Assembly: GCF_001895205.1 (NCBI RefSeq)
Contig: NZ_BDJF01000011.1
Span: 294,032-358,031, forward strand
Length of the DNA: 64,000 bases
Source of the DNA: Vibrio injensis
GTDB lineage: Bacteria > Pseudomonadota > Gammaproteobacteria > Enterobacterales > Vibrionaceae
Direction of reading: 5' to 3'
The position numbers and the translations under genes were made by a program. Below, in pieces: positions 10,046 through 19,330 of the stretch. The first letter of the stretch is position 1. Every line of letters starts with the position of its first letter. The notes below the pieces were generated by a model. It was not told the DNA's origin, made no database searches, and saw only the letters and a list, made by a program, of their open reading frames with translations.

Positions 10046-11851
10046 ATGCATCCAGAATATTCCTCTTCAAAAATAAACGTTTATCAAGTCTTTACTCGTC
10101 TATTTGGTAATACGCAAACCGCCAACATCCCCTGGGGCACAAAAGCGCAAAACGGAGTGGGTAAGTTTAATGATTTTACGCTTAAAGCCTTGCAAGAAAT
10201 TGCTCAATTAGGGACAACGCATATTTGGTATACCGGTGTTCATCATCATGCTTTAGTGGCCGACTACCGCCAGTTTGGCATCAGTGATGATCACCCAAGC
10301 GTAGTCAAAGGACGCGCAGGTTCGCCTTACGCGGTGAAAGATTATTACTCAGTCAATCCCGATTTGGCCGATAACCCCGCGCAACGTAACCAAGAGTTTT
10401 TGGCCTTAATTAACCGCTCACATCAGGCTGGCTTAAAAGTCATTATTGATATTGTTCCGAACCATGTGGCGCGACACTATCAAGGATTAAACAATCCTCC
10501 CGGCGTCGAAGACTTCGGACAAAGTGATAATACTCAACTTGAGTATGCCAGAGACAATAATTTTTATTACCTACCCAATCAGGCGTTTCAAATGCCCGAT
10601 CTGCCCGATCACTTAGCACCATTAGGGGGTGAAAATCATCCGCTCCTGGCTGAGCCTTATCAAGAGTTTCCAGCCAAATGGACCGGCAATGGCTCGCGGC
10701 AGGCCAAACCGGATGTGGACGATTGGTATGAAACGGTAAAGATTAATTACGGCATTACTCCTAGTGGAGAGAAAGACTTCGCCGAACTGCCAGAATCTTA
10801 TCGCTGGCTTTCTCATCAAGCGCATTTTACTTTTTGGCAGCAGCAGTCAGTGCCGAACTCGTGGCTTAAGTTTCGTGATATTGCGCTCTACTGGTTAGAA
10901 CAAGGGGTTGATGGGTTTCGTTATGACATGGCGGAGATGGTACCGATTGAGTTTTGGAGTTTTATGAACTCAGCGATCAAGCACGTTAAACCTAATACCT
11001 TTTTAATGGCCGAAATCTATCAACCTGAGCTTTACCGTGATTATATTCAGTTAGGCAAAATGGATTATTTGTACGATAAAGTCGATTTATACGATGGGTT
11101 AAAAGCCATCATGCAGGGCAAAGCATCAACCGCGATCATTGGCAGTATTGAGCATCAAATGCGTGATATTGAACATCATATGTTGCATTTTTTAGAAAAT
11201 CACGATGAACAACGCATTGCCTCGGCTGACTTTGCTGGTGATGCTGAACAAGGGCGACCAGCGATGCTGATCTCTACCTGTTTATCCAGTGCGCCGACCT
11301 TGATTTATTTTGGTCAAGAGGTGGGTGAACCAGGGGCGGAACATGCTGGATTTGGTCAGCCGTCACGCACCTCTATTTTTGACTATATTGGCGTACCTGA
11401 GCATCAAAAATGGCTGAATCACGGTCGATTTGATGGTGGGCAATTAAGTGATAAGCAGCGCCAGCTACGTCAATTTTACTGCCAGCTACTCAACTTAGCG
11501 AAAAGCAGTCCTGCGCTGATGGGCGATTATCACGATTTATACGCTGAAAATTGGCCACATTTTGCAGAGCAACAACATACGCTGTTTGCCTTTGCCCGCT
11601 CTTGCCCTGAGCAAAAATTGATTATTGCGGCTAACTTTAGCACCACGGCAAGTAAAACCGTGCCACTGCATTTACCCCAAGAGCTGATTAAACATTGGCA
11701 ATTGAGCGAGGGAGAATATGCCTTAATCGATCATCTCAATCAGCAACCACTCACACTGGTGGTAACGAAGCAGCGCAGTTATGTCGAGATAAATTTTCAG
11801 CCGCTTTCCACGCATTTTATTGAAATTGACCCTGAACACTTAGCTTTGTAA
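10046..11851 (+). CDS. GH13 alpha-amylase-family enzyme, cytoplasmic
   Basis: 601 residues without a signal peptide. The four GH13 regions are readable: VIIDIVPNHV (about 132-141), GFRYDMAEM with nucleophile Asp near 294, FLMAEIY with acid/base Glu near 323, and LENHDEQR with Asp near 387. A C-terminal beta domain ends the protein. It is likely to act on maltodextrins or related alpha-glucans inside the cell; exact specificity cannot be read from the motifs. A MalZ-like gene follows 69 bases later on the same strand, so the two probably form an operon. Confidence 0.85.
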   Translation: MHPEYSSSKINVYQVFTRLFGNTQTANIPWGTKAQNGVGKFNDFTLKALQEIAQLGTTHIWYTGVHHHALVADYRQFGISDDHPSVVKGRAGSPYAVKDYYSVNPDLADNPAQRNQEFLALINRSHQAGLKVIIDIVPNHVARHYQGLNNPPGVEDFGQSDNTQLEYARDNNFYYLPNQAFQMPDLPDHLAPLGGENHPLLAEPYQEFPAKWTGNGSRQAKPDVDDWYETVKINYGITPSGEKDFAELPESYRWLSHQAHFTFWQQQSVPNSWLKFRDIALYWLEQGVDGFRYDMAEMVPIEFWSFMNSAIKHVKPNTFLMAEIYQPELYRDYIQLGKMDYLYDKVDLYDGLKAIMQGKASTAIIGSIEHQMRDIEHHMLHFLENHDEQRIASADFAGDAEQGRPAMLISTCLSSAPTLIYFGQEVGEPGAEHAGFGQPSRTSIFDYIGVPEHQKWLNHGRFDGGQLSDKQRQLRQFYCQLLNLAKSSPALMGDYHDLYAENWPHFAEQQHTLFAFARSCPEQKLIIAANFSTTASKTVPLHLPQELIKHWQLSEGEYALIDHLNQQPLTLVVTKQRSYVEINFQPLSTHFIEIDPEHLAL

Positions 11852-11868
11852 GCCAGTTGCTGATCTGC

Positions 11869-11893
11869 TCCCTGCTGAGAAAAACAGCAGGGA
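11869..11893 (+). other. Intercistronic hairpin between the two GH13 genes
   Basis: Perfect 9-bp stem TCCCTGCTG/CAGCAGGGA with an A-rich 7-nt loop and no T-run. It may stabilise or partly attenuate the transcript. Confidence 0.55.
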
Positions 11894-11920
11894 AATTGTA
11901 CGATGATGAAGGAGTATAAT

Positions 11921-13756
11921 ATGCGCGCCCCGTTTCTTTTTCACGGCCAAACTGAATCATGGGTTACTCGCCACCAAGATTCATTAACCTTAACCATAGC
12001 TATTGAACGCTCATTTCCATGCCGCCAAATTCTCGTGCGTCATGAGCCTGATAATGAAGAACATTTAGTCGAGATGGTCAATATAACCACTCATGAACGG
12101 CTCACTTATTGGCAAGCAACTATCCCGCTAAATCAAGATCGCGCGGTGACTCACTATGTTTTTAAGGTACTCTCTGAACAAGGTCAGTGGTGGCTAGATG
12201 CGAAATCTGTCTCCGCGCGAATCCCGAGCCGTGAGTACCACTTCAAGTACAATGCACAACATCAGCCGCCATCTTGGGTTAGTCGACAGGTTTTTTATCA
12301 GATTTTTCCGGATCGCTTTGCTAATGGCAAACCGGAAATCAGCGTCAAAAGCGGAGAATACTGTGTCAGTGGCGGCAGCAAACCGGTGATTGCTAAAGCA
12401 TGGGGGGAGCCCGTTGATAATCATCAAGGCAATGGCGGCTGTGAATTTTATGGCGGCGACCTATATGGGGTAGAAGAAAAGCTTGATTACTTACAAGATC
12501 TTGGCGTTACTGCGCTGTACCTCAACCCGATCTTTCATGCCCCTAGTAATCATAAATACGATTGCATGGATTACTATCATGTCGACCCACATTTAGGTAC
12601 CAATCAACACTTTGCGCAGCTGTGTGATAATCTTCATCAGCGAGGGATGAAAATTGTGCTCGACGCGGTTTTTAACCATACTTCTACCGAGCATCCGTGG
12701 TTTAATTTACAGGGTTGGCATCAAGAAGTAGGCGCTTATCAATCGGTCCAATCCGCTTATCGTGATTACTATTTTTTCCAAGGCGACACTCAAGAATATA
12801 TCGGTTGGAAAGGAGTCGCTAGCTTACCGGTGTTGAACTTTCAGCATCCTGACGTCAGAGCGGCTATTTATCAATCTGATCAAGCGGTAATTAAACATTG
12901 GCTAAAGCCTCCGTATCAAATTGATGGCTGGCGCTTTGATGTTATCCATATGCTCGGTGAAGGTGAAGGTGCCAAAAATAATGCTCATTACGTGCAAGCC
13001 TTTCGTGATGCGGCAAAACAGATCAACCCGGATTGCTATGTATTGGGTGAACATTTTTTTGAAGCGACTCAATGGCTACAAGGCGATCAAGAAGATGGCG
13101 CGATGAATTATTATGGTTTTGCGCATCCTTTACGGGCCTTGCTCACGCATTTAGATATTGCTTTTCACCCTATCGATATCCAAGTAGCGCAGTTTCTCGA
13201 TTGGCTAGCAGAAGCCAGAGCCAAAATCCCGTGGGCGAATCAGTTAGCGCAACTCAATCAATTAGATAGCCATGATACCGCACGATTTATGGAGCTGATC
13301 GATGGCGATCAACCGTTATTTCATATCGCCAGCACTCTACTTTTCACCTATGTGGGTACGCCTTGTATTTATTATGGGACGGAGGTTGGATTAAGAGGCA
13401 GCCATGACCCCGACAACCGTCGTTGTATGCCTTGGCAGCAAGTGACAACATCACCTTATTTTGCTTTCTTTCAACGACTGATTGCGCTACGAAAACAATA
13501 TGTCGCTTTGCAGATAGGCGATTTTCAACTGCTGTATCAAGATGAGAGCAGTTTTGTCTTTGCACGCTGCTATGCGGAGCAAAGCGTTCTGGTTGCGATT
13601 AATCTTGGTCATGCCCGTGACGTATGTTTGCCCCTCTGGCAGTTGGGGTTAACCAGTGGGGAGTTTAGCAATGCGCTAAGCGCACAACATTATGAGTATC
13701 GACATGGAGAAATGCTCATCACGCTTGAGGCCAAAAGCGCGATGATTTTAAGCTAG
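11921..13756 (+). CDS. malZ: Maltodextrin glucosidase-like GH13 (MalZ family)
   Basis: Releases glucose from the reducing end of maltodextrins or related substrates in the cytoplasm. 611 residues, close to E. coli MalZ. It has an N-terminal beta domain (about 1-120) as in neopullulanase/MalZ. The GH13 regions are KIVLDAVFNH, GWRFDVIHML (nucleophile), YVLGEHF (acid/base) and LDSHDTAR. The start at 11921 is preferred over an ATG at 11903 because AAGGAG lies six bases before it. No malPQ, malT or transport genes lie nearby. Confidence 0.82.
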   Translation: MRAPFLFHGQTESWVTRHQDSLTLTIAIERSFPCRQILVRHEPDNEEHLVEMVNITTHERLTYWQATIPLNQDRAVTHYVFKVLSEQGQWWLDAKSVSARIPSREYHFKYNAQHQPPSWVSRQVFYQIFPDRFANGKPEISVKSGEYCVSGGSKPVIAKAWGEPVDNHQGNGGCEFYGGDLYGVEEKLDYLQDLGVTALYLNPIFHAPSNHKYDCMDYYHVDPHLGTNQHFAQLCDNLHQRGMKIVLDAVFNHTSTEHPWFNLQGWHQEVGAYQSVQSAYRDYYFFQGDTQEYIGWKGVASLPVLNFQHPDVRAAIYQSDQAVIKHWLKPPYQIDGWRFDVIHMLGEGEGAKNNAHYVQAFRDAAKQINPDCYVLGEHFFEATQWLQGDQEDGAMNYYGFAHPLRALLTHLDIAFHPIDIQVAQFLDWLAEARAKIPWANQLAQLNQLDSHDTARFMELIDGDQPLFHIASTLLFTYVGTPCIYYGTEVGLRGSHDPDNRRCMPWQQVTTSPYFAFFQRLIALRKQYVALQIGDFQLLYQDESSFVFARCYAEQSVLVAINLGHARDVCLPLWQLGLTSGEFSNALSAQHYEYRHGEMLITLEAKSAMILS

Positions 13757-13762
13757 CCAGTA

Positions 13763-13797
13763 CCAAGCAAGCCAGTTGTTAATTCCGGCTTGCTTGG
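13763..13797. terminator. Terminator between malZ-like gene and BCCT gene
   Basis: Perfect 11-bp stem CCAAGCAAGCC/GGCTTGCTTGG between convergent genes; T-rich only weakly. Confidence 0.6.
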
Positions 13798-13803
13798 GTT
13801 CAG

Positions 13804-15345
13804 TTACTCCGCTTTACTAAGTACAATCTGGCACTCGGTTACCGTTTCTGCTTCACTTTGGCTGGGTAAAATGCCTAACGTATGTAAAAAGCCTTTCAAC
13901 ATAATGGCATAGATAAACATCATCGGCAGACCGGCAACCACACACAGTGATTTAATGGTCTCTATACCGCCGCCTGCTAAAAATACACTGAGACTGATCA
14001 AACCAATGGCCGCCGCCCAAAGTAGCTTCACTCGATTATCAGGATCGCCATTCAGTTCAAGTTGATTGGTGGTTAACATCGCCGTGGCGACACTGGCGCT
14101 CGACATGGTGGTCAACATTAAGAAAAACTGGATGATTAAAAACAAACCGAGGATCCAACCACCGCCGGGTAAAGTTTTGATCAAAGCGACCACAGCGTAG
14201 GTTAATCCCCCTTCCGCCATCCACGCTTGAACGGGTAAGCCACCTAGCATTTGCGCCCATACTGCATAACCACCGAAAATAGAGATGAAAAATGCGCAGC
14301 CTAAAGCGCCCATCGAAAGGGTATAAAGGATCACCTCTTGAATAGTACGACCGCGTGAAATACGGGTGATAAAGAGCCCCATCATGATCAAATACGCGTA
14401 ATACCAAAACCAGTAGTATTGCGTCCAACCTTCAGCAAAGCCACTTTGCTGAACCGGATCGGTCCACAAAGACATTCTAAAAAAGCTATCTAGCATCACG
14501 CCTAATGAATCAGTAAAATTATTAATTATAAAAGCAGGCTGAGTGACCAGCAGAACAAACAGCGCAAACACAATCGCCAAGGTCACTGTCCAATTTGAAA
14601 TTTGATTAATGCCTTGATTAAAGCCCACGAACATCACCGCGACTAATGAGCTAACAAACAACGCAATAATGATCCCTTGAAGACCAAGGCTGTTATTGAT
14701 CGCCAATAAATCGGCAACCCCAGTACTCACCAGCGTCACGGTTAACGCCAATGAGCTAGCAAAAGCAGCCAGCGTGCCAAAAATCGACAACAGATCAATA
14801 CTTTTGCTGACCAGCGGATGATTGCCGACCACGGATGAACATAGACTCGACACTTTTAAAGTGCGCCTTTTCTGCACATAAAAAGCATAGGCAAAAGGAA
14901 TCGCGGGGAAACAGTAAATGGCCCAGCCAGTGATCCCCCAATGAAAAATCGAATAGGTCACAGCCCACGCGGCGGCTGGGTAACTATTCGCCTCAGCAAA
15001 TAACGGCGGCGATTGTAGGTAATACATCGGCTCACCAATCGCCCAGTAAATCAAGGATGCGCCAACACCAGCGGTGAATATCATCCCACCATAAGAAAAA
15101 TTGCTGTATTCGGTTTTTTCATCACCCAGACGGATTTGGCCATGTTTGGAAAAGGCGAGCCAAAGTAAAAAGCCGACTAACGCCAAACTGGCTAGTTGCA
15201 CCAACCAGCCAAACCAGTGACTGACCCACGCCATCGCTTGTCCAGCCATGGCTTGTGAGTTGGCAGGATAAAGGGCTGAAACGGTCAGTAATACCAATAC
15301 CAAAATAATCGCCGGGAAAGCTAAGCCATAGTTAAGATTTTTCAA
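13804..15345 (-). CDS. BCCT-family transporter with altered aromatic box
   Basis: Secondary transporter of the betaine/carnitine/choline family, about 12 membrane segments, 513 residues. The TTG start at 15345 is preferred because GGAGG lies seven bases upstream; the frame overlaps the 3' end of the methyltransferase gene by 14 bases, suggesting translational coupling. The signature segment reads WTQYYWFWYYAYL followed by ITRISRGRT. In BetP the equivalent has Trp373, Trp374 and Trp377; here only the first is Trp and the other two are Tyr. With mmuM upstream, the substrate may be S-methylmethionine or another methyl donor rather than glycine betaine (inference). Confidence 0.85.
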   Translation of the reverse strand: MKNLNYGLAFPAIILVLVLLTVSALYPANSQAMAGQAMAWVSHWFGWLVQLASLALVGFLLWLAFSKHGQIRLGDEKTEYSNFSYGGMIFTAGVGASLIYWAIGEPMYYLQSPPLFAEANSYPAAAWAVTYSIFHWGITGWAIYCFPAIPFAYAFYVQKRRTLKVSSLCSSVVGNHPLVSKSIDLLSIFGTLAAFASSLALTVTLVSTGVADLLAINNSLGLQGIIIALFVSSLVAVMFVGFNQGINQISNWTVTLAIVFALFVLLVTQPAFIINNFTDSLGVMLDSFFRMSLWTDPVQQSGFAEGWTQYYWFWYYAYLIMMGLFITRISRGRTIQEVILYTLSMGALGCAFFISIFGGYAVWAQMLGGLPVQAWMAEGGLTYAVVALIKTLPGGGWILGLFLIIQFFLMLTTMSSASVATAMLTTNQLELNGDPDNRVKLLWAAAIGLISLSVFLAGGGIETIKSLCVVAGLPMMFIYAIMLKGFLHTLGILPSQSEAETVTECQIVLSKAE

Positions 15346-16231
15346 GCGCCTGCCTCCAATCCTGTAAAGCACGAATATGGGTTGGGGTAATACCGCAGCA
15401 GCCACCAATCACGGTTGCGCCTAGTTCATACCACTGCTTGGCAAACTCAACGTAATCTTGCGCGCTGAACTCACGCATCGCCTGAACGGTTTGATTAGCC
15501 GCATGTTGCGCTTTAATCGGCGCAAAGCTATTGGCATACACCCCGATCTCGATACCGGTTTTATCTCCATTCAACGCATTTTTCGCTTGCGAAATAGCAT
15601 CCGCCATCACTTCAGGTACTGAACAGTTAAATAACATCCCTGCCCCTCCTGCCGCAGCAACTTGCTGAGCGGCATTCGATACCGACTCTCCAGAACGCAG
15701 CAGCGCCACATCGCCATCATCTTGCAAAGTAAACGAGTAATAACAAGGCTTACTTGATTGCCCTAAGACCTGCTGAATCATGCTCAACTCTTCTAAGCTG
15801 GAAATGGTTTCGGCAATCCAGATATCCACGTAAGGATCTTGCGCCGCATACAGGGCTTGGGTGATCGCCTGCGCTGGTTGCGCTTGAAACAGATCGGGGC
15901 GATAGCTGCCCATTGCTGGCGGAATTGAGCCTGCTACCTGTACGGCATGTGACGCTTGCTGTGCAACCTCAGCAGCAATGTGCGCCGCTAAACGGGCCAA
16001 TCTTGCGCCATCGCTGTGATACAGTGCTTCACCTAAATGAAAAGGCACACAGGCATAACTATTGACGGTAATGATCTCAGCACCGGCTTCAATAAAACTC
16101 TGATGCGCTAAACGGACATGATCTGGCGATTCAATCAGTGCTTGGGCACTCCATAACGGCTGTGAAAACGGCGCGCCTATGCGTTTTAATTCCCGGCCCA
16201 TACCGCCATCAAGAAGGGTCAATCTGCTCAT
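15332..16231 (-). CDS. mmuM: Homocysteine S-methyltransferase
   Basis: Transfers a methyl group, usually from S-methylmethionine, to homocysteine to make methionine. 299 residues of the Pfam S-methyl_trans fold: DGGMGRELKR at the N-terminus, the first zinc Cys in MLFNCSVPE (about 220), and the Cys pair in IGGCCGITPTHI (about 281-287). The ATG at 16231 fits the family N-terminus; an upstream ATG at 16267 would add 12 residues and lacks a better ribosome site. The stop overlaps the start of the BCCT transporter gene, so uptake of the methyl donor and its use are probably coupled. Confidence 0.88.
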   Translation of the reverse strand: MSRLTLLDGGMGRELKRIGAPFSQPLWSAQALIESPDHVRLAHQSFIEAGAEIITVNSYACVPFHLGEALYHSDGARLARLAAHIAAEVAQQASHAVQVAGSIPPAMGSYRPDLFQAQPAQAITQALYAAQDPYVDIWIAETISSLEELSMIQQVLGQSSKPCYYSFTLQDDGDVALLRSGESVSNAAQQVAAAGGAGMLFNCSVPEVMADAISQAKNALNGDKTGIEIGVYANSFAPIKAQHAANQTVQAMREFSAQDYVEFAKQWYELGATVIGGCCGITPTHIRALQDWRQALEKS

Positions 16232-16410
16232 ATTCTTGTATCCATACTGCTTTATTGGTTCAAGCATTGAAGCATACTGTGAGCAAGATCATAGTGAATA
16301 AGCTTCAAATACAACATGAAAAATTTTCAGGTTAGATATTTGATTTCAATCGACATTTTAGAGCTAAAAGTCTAATGCTTGATCTTCGTTCAATATTTGC
16401 CCGGCCAATA

Positions 16411-16429
16411 TGATTGACGGAATCAATCA
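16411..16429. promoter_or_regulatory. Palindrome upstream of the lipoprotein gene
   Basis: TGATTGA-CGGAA-TCAATCA, perfect 7-bp arms, between the divergent mmuM and lipoprotein genes. It looks like an operator, but the cognate protein is unknown. Confidence 0.4.
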
Positions 16430-16486
16430 TTATGTTAAATTCACCGCGAATACCCCCGTTTTATTTGCTGCCATAAAGAGCTTCTT

Positions 16487-17665
16487 ATGATAAAAAAAAT
16501 AATCCTAATTGCCGGATTGGCCCTCGCCCTGCTAGGTTGTAAATCCGAAGATGATAGTGCTTTACGCGCTCAACAGCGCGCTGATGCTATCAGTAATGAA
16601 AAACGCGATATCGCCTACTATTTAAGTCAACATTATAATTTATATTCAAGCTCACTACAGAGCACACTGAATAACCATAATTTAAGTGTTTCGATTGCCG
16701 ATTTAGTGAGTGACGATCAAAGTCCAACATTAAGTGCTCGTGTTAAACAAGCGGATGAAACGATTCGTACATTACAAGGTATCGAAGCGTTTACCGATGA
16801 GTTATTAGAGCTTCGCTTAGCCGACGGCACCATGCTCAAAGATCTGCAACAAGGCCAACTGCCATTATTCGCCTTTGAACCCAAAGGTAATGAGCAAACC
16901 TGGCAGTTTATTGAAGCGTTCGACATTTATGGCAATATCCACCAGTTGGACGTCTATCAATTACCAAGCTTTCCTGTATTTGTTGTCGATAATAACAGCG
17001 CAAAATCACTACAGGCAGGCTTACAAGCTATGCGTCAGGAACTGCAAAAATTGGGACAACAACCCATCAGTCAATCTGACGACCTCCTATCGACATCGCA
17101 AGCGCGTAACCTTAGTGTGGCGAATAAATCAGATGTGCAACCTCTCTCAACCACGGTATTGAAAAAAATCCGCCTTGAAGATGACAAAGAGCCTTGGATT
17201 TTGGGTAAAGCTGAAATTTATGCTTTGGTAACAGGGGTTGATCCTAGTCGTGATAAACCGACGATTGATGTGGTTGACATGCCTTATTTGGATTATGACA
17301 AGATAGATTACTATCCTAACCAAGTAATGATCCATTGGGCGCGCTATCGTTGGGGAGCGGTTGATATCGTATTAATGGAGCAAGACAGTGGTACCGATTA
17401 TAAAGAACTGGCTAAGCTGTTGGTTGAAGCCGCAGAAAAAGTGCTACAGTCAATTCCTGATCTTGAAGCTCAAGGGTATTCAGTGATTGCCAATATCACA
17501 GGTAAAATTATCGATGCCATCCCCAGCGGATTGCTGACTAACGATGATGATTTTGTTGATGTTTTTTATACTATTCAACAAGATAAGCCTTATATTGATC
17601 ATCCAGGGGCAACCAATAACGCACTGGTCACGTTAGAGCCTTTAACCATTGATCCTACTCGTTAA
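16487..17665 (+). CDS. Lipoprotein of unknown function
   Basis: 392 residues with a type II signal peptide: basic N-terminus, hydrophobic core and lipobox LALLGC with the lipidated Cys at 18, followed by KSEDD. Asp-free position +2 suggests outer-membrane sorting. The mature part is mixed alpha/beta, acidic at the end, and contains two Trp-rich stretches (EPWILGKAEIYALV and VMIHWARYRWGAVD). It resembles Vibrio proteins of the DUF3103 type, but I am not certain. It is monocistronic and ends at a strong terminator. Confidence 0.7.
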   Translation: MIKKIILIAGLALALLGCKSEDDSALRAQQRADAISNEKRDIAYYLSQHYNLYSSSLQSTLNNHNLSVSIADLVSDDQSPTLSARVKQADETIRTLQGIEAFTDELLELRLADGTMLKDLQQGQLPLFAFEPKGNEQTWQFIEAFDIYGNIHQLDVYQLPSFPVFVVDNNSAKSLQAGLQAMRQELQKLGQQPISQSDDLLSTSQARNLSVANKSDVQPLSTTVLKKIRLEDDKEPWILGKAEIYALVTGVDPSRDKPTIDVVDMPYLDYDKIDYYPNQVMIHWARYRWGAVDIVLMEQDSGTDYKELAKLLVEAAEKVLQSIPDLEAQGYSVIANITGKIIDAIPSGLLTNDDDFVDVFYTIQQDKPYIDHPGATNNALVTLEPLTIDPTR

Positions 17666-17686
17666 TTTCAGTATTTCGTTTCCCTA

Positions 17687-17716
17687 AAACCGAAAGCTTT
17701 GCTTTCGGTTTTTTTC
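17687..17716 (+). terminator. Intrinsic terminator of the lipoprotein gene
   Basis: AAAACCGAAAGC/GCTTTCGGTTTT stem with a 3-nt loop and a run of seven T. Confidence 0.9.
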
Positions 17717-17997
17717 TGCCGCTTGATAGATATTTATGCGATTTATAATGGATAAATAATCATTATAAATCGCCATGCTGTAAATCAAGCAGACCAAAAA
17801 ACGTACAGTTTTTTTTACTTAATAGTCTATCAATATCATTGAATTAACCAATAAATAACAATTCAGTAAATAAAAACAAACACATTCACCCAACTAATAA
17901 TAGCTTTATTAATAAACTATAAAACTGGCGAATGGCTGCCGTTGTAATGATCCTTGATGAGTGGTATTTGCCACTAACATTTTACAAGGATAAAAAA
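17717..17997. other. A/T-rich non-coding leader of the subtilase gene
   Basis: Strongly A/T-rich, with no supported gene or structured element. It presumably holds the protease promoter. A frame upstream of the chosen start (from 17932) is judged untranslated because a good ribosome site, AAGGA, precedes the ATG at 17998. Confidence 0.5.
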
Positions 17998-19266
17998 ATG
18001 TTTAAGAAAAATGTCAAACGTACAGTACTGGCTGGGTTATTGTTGCCAACTTCAATCTCACTGGCAATAGCATCTCAGCTTAAGGATCAAGAAGTACCGA
18101 GTTTTACCCCCTCTGTTGCTGTTGAAAATCATCAAACAGAACAACGCTATTTTGTTACCTACGTGCCTGGGGCAACCAGCGGACCAATGCGGATGAGTCA
18201 AAACGGCTTAACAGAAACAGATTTCTCTCTGCAAAAAGCCGCCGATATATTAAGTACTCAGCAAGTAACGGTCATCAATCACCTCGAGTCATTACATACT
18301 TCAGTGGTTGAGATGACGCCAACTCAAGCCAAGCAACTGCTCGATAATCCTGATGTGGCGATGATCGAAGTCGACCCAATACGCTATTTATTCGATGCTG
18401 AGATTGAGCCTTACGCACAACAGACCCCATACGGAATCCGTATGGTACAAGCCGATCAACTCTCTGACGTTTATGCGGCTAATCGTAAAGTTTGCGTCAT
18501 CGACTCGGGATATCTTCGCAACCATGTTGATCTACCGAGCGCTGGAGTCACAGGCAGCACTTTCTCTGGCCATGGTTCATGGTTCACTGATGGCAATGGC
18601 CATGGAACTCACGTTGCAGGGACAATTGTCGCACTGGATAATAATGTCGGAGTTGTTGGGGTGCTACCGTCTGGCTTAGTCGGCCTACACAACGTAAAAA
18701 TCTTTAACGATTCCGGTGTCTGGACTCGCGCTTCGGATTTGATTCAAGCTATCCAATCTTGTCAAAGTGCAGGCAGTCATGTGGTAAATATGAGTTTAGG
18801 TGGTAGCCAAGGCAGCGTAACCGAACAAAACGCAATGCGTAACTTTTACCAACAAGGGATGCTCTTAGTTGCAGCAGCAGGTAACTCAGGAAACAGCGGC
18901 TTCTCATACCCGGCGTCTTATGATGCAGTGGTCTCAGTTGCGGCGGTTAACTCAAGTGGTAATGTGGCTAACTTCTCACAGTTCAATTCACAAGTTGAAC
19001 TCTCGGCACCAGGAGTTGGGGTACTATCAACCGGTAATAATGGCGGCTACTTAAGCTATAGCGGAACCTCAATGGCTTCACCTCACGTTGCAGGTGTCGC
19101 AGCGCTGGTTTGGAGTCACTTTCCACAATGTCGACCAGAGCGAATCCGTCAGTCACTCAGTCAAACGGCTCTCGATCGTGGTGCCGCAGGTAGAGATAAT
19201 TTTTACGGTTGGGGGATAGTTCAAGCGAGAGCTGCCTATAACTGGTTATCTCGCAATGGCTGTTAA
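17998..19266 (+). CDS. Secreted subtilisin-like serine protease (S8)
   Basis: 422 residues. A signal peptide of about 25 residues (FKKNVKRTVLAGLLL...) is followed by an inhibitor-I9-type propeptide (about 40-130, RYFVTYVPG to MIEVDP). The S8 catalytic domain has Asp in CVIDSGY, His in GNGHGTHVAGT, the oxyanion Asn in AAAGNSGNSG and Ser in SGTSMASPHVAG. The protein ends NGC; several Cys suggest disulphides. No extra C-terminal domain is present. Start chosen for AAGGA seven bases upstream. Likely an extracellular protease maturing by autoprocessing. Confidence 0.92.
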   Translation: MFKKNVKRTVLAGLLLPTSISLAIASQLKDQEVPSFTPSVAVENHQTEQRYFVTYVPGATSGPMRMSQNGLTETDFSLQKAADILSTQQVTVINHLESLHTSVVEMTPTQAKQLLDNPDVAMIEVDPIRYLFDAEIEPYAQQTPYGIRMVQADQLSDVYAANRKVCVIDSGYLRNHVDLPSAGVTGSTFSGHGSWFTDGNGHGTHVAGTIVALDNNVGVVGVLPSGLVGLHNVKIFNDSGVWTRASDLIQAIQSCQSAGSHVVNMSLGGSQGSVTEQNAMRNFYQQGMLLVAAAGNSGNSGFSYPASYDAVVSVAAVNSSGNVANFSQFNSQVELSAPGVGVLSTGNNGGYLSYSGTSMASPHVAGVAALVWSHFPQCRPERIRQSLSQTALDRGAAGRDNFYGWGIVQARAAYNWLSRNGC

Positions 19267-19287
19267 TTTCTAATATTGAGAATATGA

Positions 19288-19316
19288 ACAGGGTACTGAG
19301 TACCCTGTTTGTTATT
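19288..19316 (+). terminator. Intrinsic terminator of the subtilase gene
   Basis: Perfect 9-bp stem ACAGGGTAC/GTACCCTGT, 3-nt loop, followed by TTGTTATTTT. May also serve the convergent DHH gene. Confidence 0.85.
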
Positions 19317-19330
19317 TTCCAGAGACAAAT

